Notes under the pieces: model-generated
Told to the model about the DNA's origin: nothing
The model's database searches: none
What the model saw: only the letters and a program-made list of their open reading frames with translations
Part shown: positions 21,610 to 33,940 of the stretch, piece by piece
Numbering within the stretch: the stretch's first letter is position 1
Layout of the letters: every line of letters starts with the position of its first letter
Source of the DNA: Aquarana catesbeiana
Lineage: Eukaryota > Chordata > Amphibia > Anura > Ranidae
Length of the DNA: 64,000 bases
Reading direction: 5' to 3'
Assembly: GCF_042186555.1 (NCBI RefSeq)
Contig: NC_133334.1
Span: 28,232,615 to 28,296,614 of the forward strand
Program-made: the position numbers and the translations under genes

Positions 21610-22434
21610 AAAAAGAAAAGAATAGCCCGGAGTTGGGCTGATGGCGAGTCTGAGATCCTAATAACTATCCTGCCTGGTTCACTACTTTTTCTGCTTCCTT
21701 CACTCATTTCATGCCACCTTTTTAGGAATAATTCACTTAAACACTTACAAGAGGCCTCTTAGTTCCCAGTGGTCTAGTCCACACGGGGTCATTCAGAACA
21801 CCCAAGACCCATGAGACATGGGGGCCCTGGCTGTTGGACACTTGCACCCAAGGGAACATCTCCTACCACCACCAAGCAAACGGACCATCCTCCAATCATT
21901 CCTGACCAGAACCAGGTGTCCACACTCCTCAGGTATTGGCTGTACTGTGACCTTCTAAGAAAGAATAAATTACCAGTCCAACATTACAGGGGCCCAGTGA
22001 CCGCCAAAACCACTGTGACTTTCGTTTTTTCACTCTTGTCTGTTTTATATTGACAACACATCTCATCATTCTGCAAAATCTAGCAGTAAAAGAGAGACTA
22101 TTAAATAGAGTTCTCTGTTGAGGGGAGAGGGGTAGGTCCTTCCCTGTTATCTGCACTGCCATCTAGGACCCCCATAGAGGAACCACCCCTTTATGTATGG
22201 CACGGCTCCTGGGACAGGGACTAATGGGAATATTCTTTGTATCTACTGTGTTCCTGTAGCCAAAAGTAGGGAATGATTGATCCTTTCTGCTGTGTGCTCT
22301 GCTGCCACCCAGTGGACAGATATGAAACTTCTTGTAGCAGAACTTTAAAGTGGAACACACACGTCCTGACAGGTGCTTTAAAAATACACCCCCTCCACTG
22401 GAATTCAGGCGCCCGGGATCCGAAAGGTGTACAG
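21610..22434. other. No recognised gene or repeat
   Basis: Mixed-composition DNA between the TTAA element and the 31-bp satellite. Short frames show no family resemblance. Confidence 0.5.
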
Positions 22435-24290
22435 GACTACATAATACACAGAGCGCTGGGCACAGGACTACATAATATACAGGAGGGTGTTAGGTATAGA
22501 GTGCAGGATTCAGAGGTTTGCTGTGCACAGAGGACACTTCTGGCCCCACATCCATAGCTCACCTCTGCACCCTTAATGGACGCACCTCCACTGTAATACA
22601 CAGAGTGCTGGGCACAGGACTGCATAATACACAGAGTGCTGGGCACAGGGCTACATAATACACAGATCGCTGGGCATAGGACTGCATAATACACAGAGTG
22701 CTGGGCACAGGACTGCACAATACACAGAGTGCTGGGCACAGGACTGCAAAAATAAACAGGGCACTGGGTACAGGACTGCATAATACACAGAGCGTTGGGG
22801 ACAGGACTGCACAATACACAGAGCACTGGGCACAGGACTGTAGAATACACAGAGTGCGAGGTACAGGACTTCACAATACACAGAGCACTGGGTACAGGAC
22901 TGCATAATACACAGAGTGCTGGGCAGAGGACTGCACAATACACAGAGTGCTGGGCACAGGACTGCAAAAATAAACAGGGCACTGGGTACAGGACTGCATA
23001 ATACACAGAGCGTTGGGCACAGGACTGCATAATACACAGAGCGTTGGGCACAGGACTGCATAATACACAGAGTGCTGGGCACAGGGCTACATAATACACA
23101 GATCGCTGGGCATAGGACTGCATAATACAGAGAGTGCTGGGCACAGGACTGCACAATACACAGAGTGCTGGGCACAGGACTGCAAAAATAAACAGAGCGC
23201 TGGGCACAGGACTGCATAACACACAGAGCACTGGGCACAGCCTACATAATACACAGAGCGCTGGGCACAGGGCTACATAATACACAGAGCGCCGGGCACA
23301 GGGCTACTTAATACACAGAGCGTTGGGCACAGGACTGCATAATATACATGGGGGTGTTAGGTATAGAGTGCAGGATTCAGAGGTTTGCTATGCACAGAGG
23401 ACACTTCTGCCCCCACATCCATTGCTCACCTCTGCACCCTTAATGGACGCACCACCACTGTAATACACAGAGTGCTGGGCACAGGACTGCACAATACACA
23501 GAGTGCTGGGCACAGGACTGCAAAAATAAACAGGGCACTGGGTACAGGACTGCATAATACACAGAGCGTTGGGCACAGGACTGCATAATACACAGAGCGT
23601 TGGGCACAGGACTGCATAATACACAGAGTGCTGGGCACAGGACTGCATAATACACAGAGCACTGGGCACAGGCTACATAATACACAGAGCGCTGGGCACA
23701 GAGCTACATAATACACAGAGCGCCGGGCACAGGGCTACATAATACACAGAGCGCTGGGCACAGGACTACATAATATACAGGAGGGTGTTAGGTATAGAGT
23801 GCAGGATTCAGAGGTTTGCTATACACAGAGGACACTTCTGCCCCCACTTCTGCCCCCACATCCATTGCTCACCTCTGCACCCTTAATGGACGCACCACCA
23901 CTGTAATACACAGAGTGCTGGGCACAGGACTGTACAATACACAGAGTGCTGGGCAGAGGACTGCACAATACACAGAGTGCTGGGCACAGGACTGCAAAAA
24001 TAAACAGAGCACTGGGTACAGGACTGCATAATACACAGAGCACTGGGCACAGGGCTACATAATAGAGAGAGGGCTGGGCACAGGACTGCATAATACACAG
24101 AGCGTTGGGCACAGGACTGCATAATACACAGAGTGCTGGGCACAGGACTGCACAATACACAGAGTGCTGGGCACAGGGCTACATAATATACAGAGTGCTG
24201 GGCACAGGACTGCATAATACACAGAGCATTGGGCACAGGACTGCATAATATACATGGGGGTGTTAGGTATAGAGTGCAGGATTCAGAGGT
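22435..24290. repeat. 31-bp satellite array with higher-order organisation
   Basis: The array is built from units of about 31 bp around ACTGCATAATACACAGAG plus TGCTGGGCACAGG, with point variants. A different spacer of about 110-120 bp (GGTGTTAGGTATAGAGTGC to CTGTAATACAC) recurs at about 22486, 23351, 23786 and 24257. Several basic units plus one spacer therefore form a larger repeating unit. All reading frames stay open over long stretches because the repeat lacks stops, giving spurious frames rich in CVLCSPVPSALCIM. No gene is implied. Confidence 0.93.
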
Positions 24291-24365
24291 TTGCTGTGCA
24301 CAGAGGACACTTCTGGCCCCACTTTTGCCTCCACATCCATAGCTCACCTCTGCACCCTTCTCTCA

Positions 24366-24629
24366 CAGATTATCTCTGCAGCCACCTTTTAGCCCTTCAC
24401 CCACAACAGTTAAACTCTCCATCTCTCCATGCAGCCGCATCAGCTCTGACCCCCCCCCCATCTGCTCACCACCCGGCCTCAGCCCTCCACACAGTAAATT
24501 TTTGACTCTGCCTCTCCTCCACTGAACAGCAGCAGGAGCAGCAGTGGGATCGTCCAGCAGGGGACATCAGCATCCAAGCCACCAGACTGTATCTCAGCTA
24601 GCATGGGATGCCTGTCTACATTAATCTGG
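24366..24629. other. Satellite flank, nothing recognised
   Basis: Pyrimidine-rich flank following the satellite, with a C-run near 24450. No coding or repeat signature. Confidence 0.45.
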
Positions 24630-25017
24630 TGTTCTGTCAAATTCTCCAACCCATCAGAAACTCCAACAACTTAACTTCCGGTTTCTTTAAACCAGCAGTA
24701 ATTGGAGTTTTTGACGAATTGGTGGTTGGACACAACAGCGGCAACAAAATAGAGTCCGGTGCAGGATATTATGAGTGGAGATTCTTACTCGGCTCCGATA
24801 CTAGCCAACAAAATAGCTGCCTCTGAAGCCGTGCCAACTTTGTCCTCGTTAGCTGCTGTGCTTTTAAAACAGCTCAATCTTCCTGTACGGGACTATATTA
24901 GGTTGTCGGTGTTTTGTCAAACCACCAATTCGTCAAAATCTACAATTACTAAGGGTTTAAATAAACCGGAAGTAGCGTGGTTGGAGTTTCTAATGGGTTG
25001 GAGAAATTGACAGAACA
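24630..25017. mobile_element. 388-bp inverted-repeat MITE
   Basis: Ends TGTTCTGTCAAATTCTCCAA and TTGGAGAAATTGACAGAACA are inverted. Similarity continues inward through CAGAAACTCCAAC/GTTGGAGTTTCTA and CTTCCGGTTT/AAACCGGAAG. Another inner pair is GACGAATTGGTGGTT and AACCACCAATTCGTC. It has no coding sequence. It is a compact foldback element, superfamily unknown. Confidence 0.78.
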
Positions 25018-25271
25018 TCGGCCCTGAATCCGGGGACAGAACCAGGGACAGACTTGGTCTGGGGGCAGTCGAGAGACTTTCCCCCGGAAAACCCGGAGAT
25101 GTCTGGTCAACCTACTTTATTGAGGACATTGTGTATACATTTTTAGAAAGCGAGTTTCGCTATCAGTGATTGAAATTCAAACTCATGCATATGTGTATGC
25201 ACCATGCATTAAGCAATCACAGCAGGACAGTATTTTCCAGAACAGTTATTTTAAATCTTCATAACGCATTT

Positions 25272-26615
25272 GCATAGCTCCCAACTGTTCCTGATTTGGA
25301 GGGACTGTCCCTGATTTGGAGCAATGTCCCTCTGTCCCTCATTCCTCCTCATTTGTCCCTCATTTTGGTCTCATCTATATAGTTGTATATAAAATGTACT
25401 TTTTATCTTTGAAAAAGTGTTTCCCAGTGCTAAACCTTTCACCTAAATTCAAAATTGCTGCATTTGTAAATGTTAAAAGCCAATATAAAGGAATAGGAGT
25501 GGCAAAAAAATGTCCTTGTGGATTTAGTTAAATTTTTGGGGGTTAATTCTCCTTTAACCACTAAGCCACCGCCCACCGTCATATGACGGCTGGACGAGGC
25601 TTCTGTTGTTCTGGGAGGACGTCATATGACGTCCTCGCCCTCCCGAGCCACTAGGGGGCGCGCACGCGCCGCCGCCGGCGCGCGTGCGTGCCCGCTGCGT
25701 TGCTCGGGACCCGGTGCGATTGCCGGGTGACAGAGCAGGAGCGTGGATCTGTGCATGTAAACACAGATCCACGTCCTGTCAGAGAGGAGAGGAGACCGAT
25801 GGCGTGTCCCTTGTACATAGGGACAGCGATCGGTCACCTCTCCCAGTCAGTCCCCTCCCCCCACAGTTAGAATCACCTCCTTAGGTCATACATTAACCCC
25901 TCGAGCACCCCCTAGTGTTAACCCCTTCCCTACCAGTCACATTTACACAGCAATTTTATAGCACAGATCGCTGTATAAATGTGAATGGTCCCAAAAATGT
26001 GTCAAAAGTGTCCGATGTGTCCGCCGCAATATCGCAGTCACAATAAAAATCGCAGATCGCCGCCATTACTAGTAAAAAATAAATAAATAATAAAAATGCT
26101 ATAAATCTATCCCCTATTTTGTAGACGCTATAACTTTTGCGCAAACCAATCAATATACGCTTATCGCAATTTTTTTTTACCAAAAATATGTAGAAGAATA
26201 CATATCGGCCTAAACTGAGGAAAAAATTTGTTAAAAAAAAAATTGGATATTTATTATAGCAAAAAGGAAAAAATATTGTGTTTTTTCAAAATTGTCCCTC
26301 TTCTTTTGTTTATAGCGCAATAAATAAAAACCGCAGAGGTGATCAAATACCACCAAAAGAAAGCTCTATTTGTGGGGAAAAAATGATAAAAATTTAATTA
26401 AGGTGCAGTGTAACATGACCGCGCAATTGTCATTCAAAGTGCGACAGCGCTGAAAACTGAAAAATGGCTTGGGCAGGAAGGGGGTGTAAGTGCCCTGTAT
26501 TGAGGTGGTTAAGGGGGTGTGTCAAGGGTGTGTGTGTGTGTCAGAGGGGCGTGTCCTATGCCTACATACGTTTGCAAGTAGGTGTCCCTCATTCCCAAAA
26601 TGTTGGGAGGTATGC
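25272..26615. mobile_element. Inverted-repeat element with GCATAGCTCCCAAC ends
   Basis: Termini GCATAGCTCCCAAC and GTTGGGAGGTATGC are inverted. Inside are TGTCCCTC-rich segments. A TTAA-type element (25554-26512) is inserted in it, so the original element was only about 390 bp. A fragment of the same terminus lies at 10347. Confidence 0.65.
25554..26512. mobile_element. TTAA-type ~1-kb element, copy 2 (nested)
   Basis: Bounded by TTAACCACTAAGCC at the left and GAGGTGGTTAA at the right, so TTAA is at both ends. It includes palindromic CATATGACG, a CpG-rich block (CGCACGCGCCGCCGCC) and the CCAATCAATATACGCTTATCGC block. No protein is encoded. The insertion into the surrounding inverted-repeat element is clean. 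Confidence 0.8.
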
Positions 26616-27140
26616 ATTTGGGGTTATATGCCATTATAAATACAGTTTGGTGGAGTTCTTTAAATTCACCTAGTATAATGTCTTTCCTGTATGCAGAATG
26701 CTAAGGCAATACAATAAGATGTGGTAGACTTGAAATAGAAGTGTTCAAGGCAGTTAAAAATGAGTGTTTATTTTACTAGCCCCAATGAGTGTCTTGAGAG
26801 GAGGAAGGATAACAGAAGCCCACACAAAGAAAAGAAAGGGAAAACAGAAAATTACATGCAATACAAAAAATTGTCACAAGATGGCAGCATACAAAAAACA
26901 ATAAAAAAAAAACAATTAAAAAACAAAACCAAACAAAACAAAAACAAATACTGCAGCTGCTGACTTTTAAAATAAAGACACTTACCAGGGCGCCCGCAAT
27001 GTCGTGACCTGAAGCCGATCTATCCTTTGGCTGTTGCTGCCATCCTCGGTAATGGAATCAGGAAGTTCACTTCCTGGTTCCCTACTGCGCATGGGCGACT
27101 CGCGCTGCGCTATCCCACTGGTCCCTGCTGTTTTCACAGA
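26616..27140. other. Non-coding, A-rich tract
   Basis: Contains an A-rich stretch (26880-26950) and from 26950 a repeat piece (CTGCAGCTGCTGACTTTTAA, ACACTTACC) also seen near 56320. No gene. Confidence 0.45.
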
Positions 27141-28073
27141 TTGGAGAAAAGGCCCTTTACCACGTGATCAGCTGTCAGCCAATGAAAACAGAAGTCGGTA
27201 ATCAGCTTTTTTTTTCCCTTACACTGATAGCGTGAGGAGAAAAAAAATAAGCTGACTACCCACTTGTGTAAGCGGGACATCGATCCCACACAGTGACAGC
27301 CACTGCTGCTAACCAGTGCCACCTACCAGTATCCACCAGTGCCACCTACCAGTGCCCATCAGTACTGCTATCCATTGCCACCTACCAGTGCCCACCAGTG
27401 CTACCTATCAGTGCCCATCAGTGCTGCCAATCAGTGCCCATCAGTGCCTCCTTTCAGTGCTGCCTATCAGTGCCACCTCTCAGTGCAGCATCATCGGTGC
27501 CTCCTGATCAGTGCCCACCAGTGCAGCCTCATCTGTGCCAATCAGTGCCACCTATCAGTGCCTCATCATCAGTGCCACCTTTAAGTGCTGCCTATCAGTG
27601 CCACCTACCAGTGCCCATCTGTGCCCATCAGTGCCACCTTGCAGTGCTGTCTATCAGTGTCACCTCTCAGTGCAGCCTCATCAGCGCCTCCTGATCAGTG
27701 CCCACCAGTGCCACCTCATTAGCGCCAATCACTGCCACCTATCAGTGCTCATCAGTACCACCTTATCAGTGCCTATTAGTGTCACCGATCGGTGCCCTTC
27801 AGTGCAGCCTCATCAGCGCACATCAATGAAAGAGAAAAATTATCTGTTTGCAAAATTTTATAACAAACTATGAAAACTGTTTTTTTTTTTTTTTTTAATT
27901 CAGTCTTTTTTTGATTGTTTAGCAAAAACTAAAAATCCCAGTAGTGATTAAATACCACCAAAAGAAATCTCTGTTTGTGTGAAAAAAAAATGATAAAAAT
28001 TTAGTGACAGCGCTGAAAGCTGAAAATTGGCCTGGGCAGGAAGTGGGTATAAGTGCCCGGTAGGCAAGTGGTC
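27141..28073. mobile_element. TTAA-type element, copy 3, with internal minisatellite
   Basis: The right part (27930-28073) matches the other TTAA elements: AAATACCACCAAAAGAAATC, TGACAGCGCTGAAAGCTG, then GCAAGTGGTCAA as a degraded terminus. The left part is occupied by a short-period tandem array. The left end is not clear. Confidence 0.55.
27295..27830. repeat. CAGTGCC-based minisatellite
   Basis: Units of about 10-12 bp (CAGTGCCACCTA, CAGTGCCCAT, CAGTGCTGCCTAT) are mixed in composite order over about 530 bp. Open frames across it (to 133 aa) are by-products. Confidence 0.85.
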
Positions 28074-28897
28074 AAAGGTATCGGAATGCGCTAGACACCC
28101 AGCAATAGCACAATAGGAGCGAAGGTATCCAGTGCATCCCCTCACCGCTGCAACCGCCAGAAGCATGTGCCGGGAACTGAGCTCCGATATGTTTTGCTCA
28201 TCCTGACTAGCATTCGACACTAAAGCCCAGAAGAAGGTGTGGGGGGTGGGGTGGGGTGGGGGGGTCATTCCCCTGAAAAGTGTTGGGTGTGCAGTATATC
28301 AAATGCCCTTCACCAATACATTGCAAAAAGACTTTTTAAGTGATTTGAGACTTTGTACTAAGCACTTCTCAAGACACATCCTGGATCCCCTGCACTACTG
28401 AAGTCCGGGAAAGACAAGTATGTCAACTGTTTTTCCCTCTACAGATACTTTTATGCAACATTTCAAAGAGCTATCCTTTAAACAATGCCGTGCTACAATA
28501 TACCGTATGTGAATACAATAATAAAGTGCAATAATGCTAGAAGACAAGTCTCATGACCACTAAATCATAAATGCGTGTAAATACTTTCAAATAACATGAG
28601 AACAGTTCCTGAACTTGAAAACCAGTATGCTCCCAGTGAAAGTAGTGAATGGATTTACATTCAAACAGTTCCAAAAAAAAGTGCGCCGTGTGCATGCAAT
28701 ATTCCACTCCAAAAACCAAACCATGGATGTCCCCCTGGACTCACCCACAGGTAAGGGCCCCCTGGACTTATACTGAGGTGGGTCTACTAAGCTTTGATAT
28801 GCTTGTAAATCATCCAGAGTTTGGGGATCCCTCTCAATGTATCCTTTCAATTCTGTTCACACTGTTGCGTTTGCTTTGCTTCGCTGCACTCTAAAAC
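28074..28897. other. No recognised gene
   Basis: G-rich tract near 28240-28265. The rest is AT-rich single-copy-looking DNA. Short minus frames carry no family motif. Confidence 0.5.
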
Positions 28898-30068
28898 TTA
28901 ACTGCTTCAATACCTATCCTGACACTCCTCTCCTACATGTAAAAATCATCATTTTTTTGCTAGAAAATTACTCAGAACCCCCAAACATTATATATGGTTT
29001 TTTTAGCAGACACCCTAGGGAATAAAATGGCGGTCATTGCAACTTTTTATCTCCCACGCTATTTGCGCAATAATTTTCAAATGCCTTTTTTTTGGAGAAA
29101 AAACAGTTTCATGAATTAAAAAATAACAAAACAGTAAAGTTAGCCCAATTTTTTTTTATAATGTGAAAGATGATGTTACGCCGAGTAGATAGATACCTAA
29201 CATGTCACACTTTAAAATTGCGCACAATCATGGAATGGCGCCAAACTTCATTACTTAAAAATCTTCATAGGCGACGCTTTAAAATTTTTTACAGGTTACC
29301 AGTTTAGAGTTACAGAGGAGGTTCTAGAATTGTTGCACACGCCCTAGCGATACCTCACATGTGTGGTTTGAGCAGCGTTTACATATGTGGGCGGGACTTA
29401 CGTGTGCGTTCGCTTCTGAGTGCGAGCTACCGGGGACAGGGGCGTTTTAAAATTTTTTTATTTTTATTTTATTTTTTTTTCTTAATTTTTTTTATTTTTA
29501 CACTTTTTTAACATTTTTTTTTGATTACTTTTATTCCTATTACAAGGAATGTAAACATCCCTTGGAATAGGAATCTATGTGACAGGTCCTCTTTATGGAG
29601 AGATGTGGGGTCAATAAGACCCCACATCTCTTCTCTAGGCTGGAAAGCATGAGATCGTGAAAAAAAAATTCACTGATCTCATGCTGACAGCCGCGATCAC
29701 GGCTTAGTTTATTTCCGGGATCCCAGGCGTGACGTCATAACGTCACGCCCAGGCCTCCGACGGTCATAGAGATGACTGGTGACCATCTGGTCACCAGTCA
29801 TCTCTATCGTCAACATCCGGCGCCAGCCTATTCCTTGTCCGGGCTCCCGATGGCACGGGGGAGCCCGGAGAAGCACCGGATGGCAGCAGGAGGGGGGGGC
29901 GTCCCCTTCCGTCGCCTATAAGAGCGATCAAGCGGAAGTGGAACTGCCGCTATGATCATTCTTATCGTGCACAGAATCGCCGGCTGAAAAGAATGATATC
30001 TGAATGATGCATCTAGCTGCAAGTATCATTCAGATATCCCCCCTAAAAGTAGAGGACGTCATTTTACT
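28898..30068. mobile_element. TTAA-type element, second family, copy 1
   Basis: Starts TTAACTGCTTCAATACC and contains CCTACATGTAAAAATC, GCTAGAAAATTACT, ATGTGAAAGATGATGTTACG and GGAATGTAAACATCCCTTG palindromic blocks also found at 40799 and 51490. A degraded end lies near 30060 (GAGGACGTCATTTTACTATA). No coding capacity. Confidence 0.6.
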
Positions 30069-30659
30069 ATAGGCGGATATTGAAATTAAACTCTCTGTTG
30101 CTTTCGCCTTGCTTCAGCGCTTTTCCAAAGCCCCCATACAAGTCTATCAGAGCGCAACACCCTCACTCCCCCCACCCTATTTCCCCTTCCTCGCTGTACT
30201 TTTCTCCGTGGGCGATGAGCTCTCCACGCAGCCAATGTACCGTTCAAGGGATTTGAAGTCCCCGGCCATATTCTCATTCTTCCTGTAGGGTTTCTGGGAT
30301 GGATCAGAGCAATTCTGGTTGGTCAAATCAGTCACGTGTTGACGCGGACCATACAGAATCATTCTGATACATCCCAGAAGCCCCGTCCATTAAGGCCGCA
30401 TAGGTGCCGCCCCCCCCCATCCATGCACCTGGCCCCTATGCAGGATGCCGGACGTATGAATTCCAAAAGGGGGTTTGTTTTATTGAAGCACCTACTTAGA
30501 GCCAGAGGCTCTAATAGGCTTAAAAATAGGGTGGGCTCGGGGCGCAGAGAATGCGAACGAGCCCACCCAGGTGTGTTACAATAGCGAATGAATATGTGCT
30601 ATTTGTAACACTGAACCTCCTCTCAGCCAATCAGGAAGCGGGTCTTGAGACAGGCGATC
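30069..30659. other. Non-coding interval with a small inverted repeat
   Basis: An inverted repeat pairs GTTTCTGGGATGGATCAGA (about 30290) with TCTGATACATCCCAGAA (about 30366). From 30450 the sequence looks like a dispersed repeat interrupted by the solo LTR. No gene. Confidence 0.5.
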
Positions 30660-31058
30660 TGCCAGGGCGGGGTTCAGCCCCTCCTTCAGCTGTCAGCTAA
30701 TTGCCAGCTCCTTATCTCTCCACAGTTACTCAGCTGTTGATGATATCATGCTCGTCAGTCCTGCCTACTTAAGCTGTCCAGTCCAGAGGAGCTCTGCCTT
30801 CGCCTTCGTCAACATCGCGGAAACTGAGACGCTCTCCTGCGATCCTGTTCAAGACCTGCTTTGCTGACATCCCTTCTGGCTCCAGATCCTGCTTGCTGTT
30901 CCACTACATTGATCCCTGACTTCTGGCTTGGCTGACTATCCGTTCCGGTTACTGAACTTTGGCTATGTTCTGACTAAGTTTGTTCTTTTTACTTTTATTA
31001 TTAAACAAGAGTGATTTAACTGTACCTCTGTCTCGGCCTGATTTCATGGTTTCTGACA
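30660..31058 (+). mobile_element. Solo LTR with 5-bp target duplication
   Basis: A 399-bp block beginning TGCCAGGGCGGGG and ending GTTTCTGACA, flanked directly by CGATC on both sides (30655-30659, 31059-31063). TG...CA ends plus a 5-bp duplication are the signature of a Ty3/gypsy-type LTR left after recombination. The CTACTTAAG box and the ATTATTAAACAA polyadenylation-like region fit plus orientation. Confidence 0.8.
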
Positions 31059-31063
31059 CGATC

Positions 31064-31496
31064 CTATTGGACGCCTAGGAGGAGGGGAGGAGACGCGCGG
31101 CGGAAGCCGCCATGATGGAGAAAAGGATGCAGGAGCCGCTGCCAGTTGACCGATGCCTGCCGCCCGTCACCTAGATGTGGTAAGTGCCGGATCGAGCGGC
31201 AGACAGCGGGCGGGCGGGCTGGCAAGGTTGGTTGTTTGCCACCCCCCCCCCCTCAAAAAAAAACAGCCGCCACTTGAAAGAGAAGAAGAAGAGCTGGGAT
31301 CTCAACTACCTGGGCTACAATGGCAGCATGGGCACTGAGAGCTCATCACCCACGGATGTAAGAAATCAGGGGGGTTGGGAGGGTGTAGGGTGTTAGTTCA
31401 CTTTTTTGTTTTTCCTGCCAAGATGAACTTATACTTTAAGGCGGTAAGGGAGCACCTTGAGTAAGCAGGCCTTGCAACTGAGGTGGAAGGACAATT
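31064..31496. other. GC-rich non-coding DNA
   Basis: Continuation of the repeat interrupted by the solo LTR (CCTATTGGACGCCTAGGAGG), with CpG-rich and C-run stretches. No supported frame. Confidence 0.45.
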
Positions 31497-31570
31497 CTAA
31501 ATCATATAGCTCAAGTGACAATCATAAACTTTCTCTATACAGTCAAATTGTATGGGACCCTGAAGTTTCA
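31497..31570. repeat. Duplicated 5'-flank block, copy 1 part a
   Basis: ATCATATAGCTCAAGTGACAATCATAA and the following bases match 42661-42730 with several changes. It is part of the duplicated upstream region of the signal-peptide exon, cut off by a TTAA element at 31571. Confidence 0.7.
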
Positions 31571-32493
31571 TTAACCGCTTGCCGAACAGCTCACGCCGAT
31601 ATACATCGGCAGAATGGCACTCCTGCGCAAACTGACGTATCCATACATCAGTCCGCAAAAGCAGGATAGCGGGCGGGCGAGATGTCCACCGGCAGCCCGC
31701 GATTGCAACAAGGAGAAGCAGAACGGGGAAATGCCTGTGTAAAAAAGGCATTTCCCTGTTCTGCCTAGTGACAGGACAGAGATCTTCTGTTCCCTGTCAT
31801 CGGGAAAAGTGATCGCTGTCATGTCAGTGGTAGCCCATCCCCCCCACAGTTAGAACACACTGAGGGAACACACTTAACCCCTTGATCGCCCCCTAGTGTT
31901 TAACTCTTCCCTGCCAGTGACATTTACACAGTAATCGGTGACTATTTTTAGCTCTGATCGCTGTATAAATGCCATTGGTCCCAAAATAGTGTCAAAAGTG
32001 TCCGATCTGTCCGCCGCAACGTCGCAGTCCGGATAAAAATCGCAGATCACCGCCATTACTGATAAAAAAAAATAAAATAATAAAAATGCCATAAAAAAAA
32101 ATTAAAATGCCATAAATGTATCCCCTATTTTGTAGACGGTATAACTTTTGCGCAAACCAATCAATATACGCTTATTGTTATTTGTTTTACCAAAAATATG
32201 TAGAAGAATACATACCGGCCTAAACTGAGGACGAAATTTGCTTTTTTATGTATTTTTTGGGGATATTTATTATAGCAAAAAGTAAAAGATATTGCTTTTT
32301 TTTTCAAAATTGTCGCTCTTTTTTTGTTCATAGCGCAAAAGAAAGCTCTATTCATGGGAAAAAAGGATGTCAATTTTGTTTGAGTACAACGACGCACGAC
32401 CGCGCAATTGTCAGTTAAAGTGACGCAGTGCCGTATCGCAAAAAATGCTCTGGTCATTAAGAGGGTAAAATCTTCCGGGGCTGAAGTGGTTAG
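31571..32493. mobile_element. TTAA-type ~1-kb element, copy 4
   Basis: TTAACCGCTTGCCG at the left and AGTGGTTAG at the right, with the right TTAA mutated. It includes the shared GCGCAAACCAATCAATATACG block and the CCTAGTGTTTAAC block. No transposase. Confidence 0.78.
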
Positions 32494-33302
32494 ACCCGCA
32501 TTATAAAAAACTAACAATAAATGGTGTATTACATGCTGTTCATACTCACTCAGTCACTATAAAATTTGTTTTCTGTATTCTGCAAAAAAAACTGGCTGAT
32601 CCTGCTGCTCTCTATCGCCCCCTTCTGTCCATGTCCCCAATTCAGCTAGGGATTTTGCAGAGCAGTATTGGCAGCTCTGCACATGCTCAGTTTTTAGTGA
32701 GTTTCTATTCTGAGCATTTCCTCCTCATCACATCTAAACAGCCCATGTGACTATAGAGTCACACATGTGGGCGTATACACAGTGGTAAATGACCGCCCAC
32801 TCCCTCCCTCCTCCTCCATTCCCACTAATCAGCTAAACACAATGGGGGGGGGGGATATTACATGTAGATTAATGGAGCCTTCACCTTCCTCTTATTCTAA
32901 GACACAGGCTGGAGGGGAGTGACACAGCCTGTGACTGCACGATATCCGCCCACACCATGGTATTGCCAAAAAATAATAAAAATTTGATTTCAAATATATA
33001 TTTGTATATATTTGTATTTGTATAACAATTTATAACAGTTTATTTATATTAGTTATTTATTTTTAGTCTGTATTCCAAATGCTTTTTTTTTTCTTTAACA
33101 TGTGACCAGCAACAGAGGACTAGAGGTTCCTTCTGCTTATGTTTCCCTGCAGACAGGCTGGGAGAGAGTTGGGTCAAGTGACGGCTGTATTTCGATTAAA
33201 AAAGAAGGTACTTTTTAATTAAAATAATTACTGTTCCATCATCCACATACAGAAATAGAAGGGACAATGTGAATTAAACAGGGTGTGTTTTGTATCACTT
33301 TA
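32494..33302. repeat. Probable dispersed repeat, non-coding
   Basis: Begins CCGCATTATAAAAAACTAAC and carries GC-mixed text with CACACATGTGGGCG. No frame or defined terminus. It lies inside the duplicated 5' flank and is absent from the second copy, so it is a later insertion. Confidence 0.45.
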
Positions 33303-33395
33303 AGTAATAGGCTCTATTTTCTCTGTTATATGTATCTAACTAAGAGTATTCAAGAGAATATCAAATAACTATAGATTACTAGGGGGGGGGCAATA
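33303..33395. repeat. Duplicated 5'-flank block, copy 1 part b
   Basis: GGCTCTATTTTCTCTGTTATATG and ATAACTATAGATTACTA correspond to 42735-42800. It is interrupted on the right by a Tc1 relic. Confidence 0.65.
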
Positions 33396-33397
33396 TA

Positions 33398-33938
33398 CAC
33401 TATATTACCAAAAGTTTTGGGACGCCTGCCTTTACACACACATGAACTTTAATGGCATCCCAGTCTTAGTTCGTAGGGATCAATATTGAGTTGGCCCACC
33501 CTTTGCAGTTATAACAGCTTCAACTCTTCTGGGAAGGCCGTCTACAAGGTTTAGGTGTGTGTCTATGGGAAGGTTTGACCATTCTTCCAGAAGTGCATTT
33601 GTGAGGTCAGGCGCTGATGTTGGCTGAGAAGGCCTGTCTCGCAGTCTCCGCTCTAATTCATCCCAAAGGTGCTCTGTATGGTTGAGATTAGGGCTCTGTG
33701 CCGGCCAGTCATGTTCCTCCACCCCAAACTCGCTCATTCATGTCTTTATGGACTTTGCTTTGTGCACTGGTGGGCAAACTGTTCCCGCAAAGTTGGGAGC
33801 ATGAAATTGTCCAAAATGTCAGTTGAAGCTGTTATAGCTGCAAAGGGTGGCCCAACTCAATATTGAATCCTATGGACTAAGATTGGGATGTCATTAAAGT
33901 TCATGTGCAGGCGTTCCAATACTTTTGGTAATATGGTG
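33398..33938 (-). mobile_element. Internally deleted Tc1 relic, second family
   Basis: Ends CACTATATTACCAAAAGT and ACTTTTGGTAATATGGTG are inverted and flanked by TA. The minus-strand frame 33737-33480 reads DWPAQSPNLNHTEHLWDELE then LPRRVEAVITAKGGPTQY, the C-terminus of a Tc1 transposase including the last catalytic Glu. The N-terminal and central parts are deleted. Confidence 0.88.
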
Positions 33939-33940
33939 TA

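Noticed and set aside
22437..23285. 282-codon minus-strand cysteine-rich protein
   Set aside because: Repeating CVLCSPVPSALCIM text arises from the 31-bp satellite. Parallel frames exist on both strands.
22435..24290. CRISPR-like array (31-bp repeats)
   Set aside because: There are no unique spacers; units are contiguous and imperfect. It is a eukaryotic satellite.
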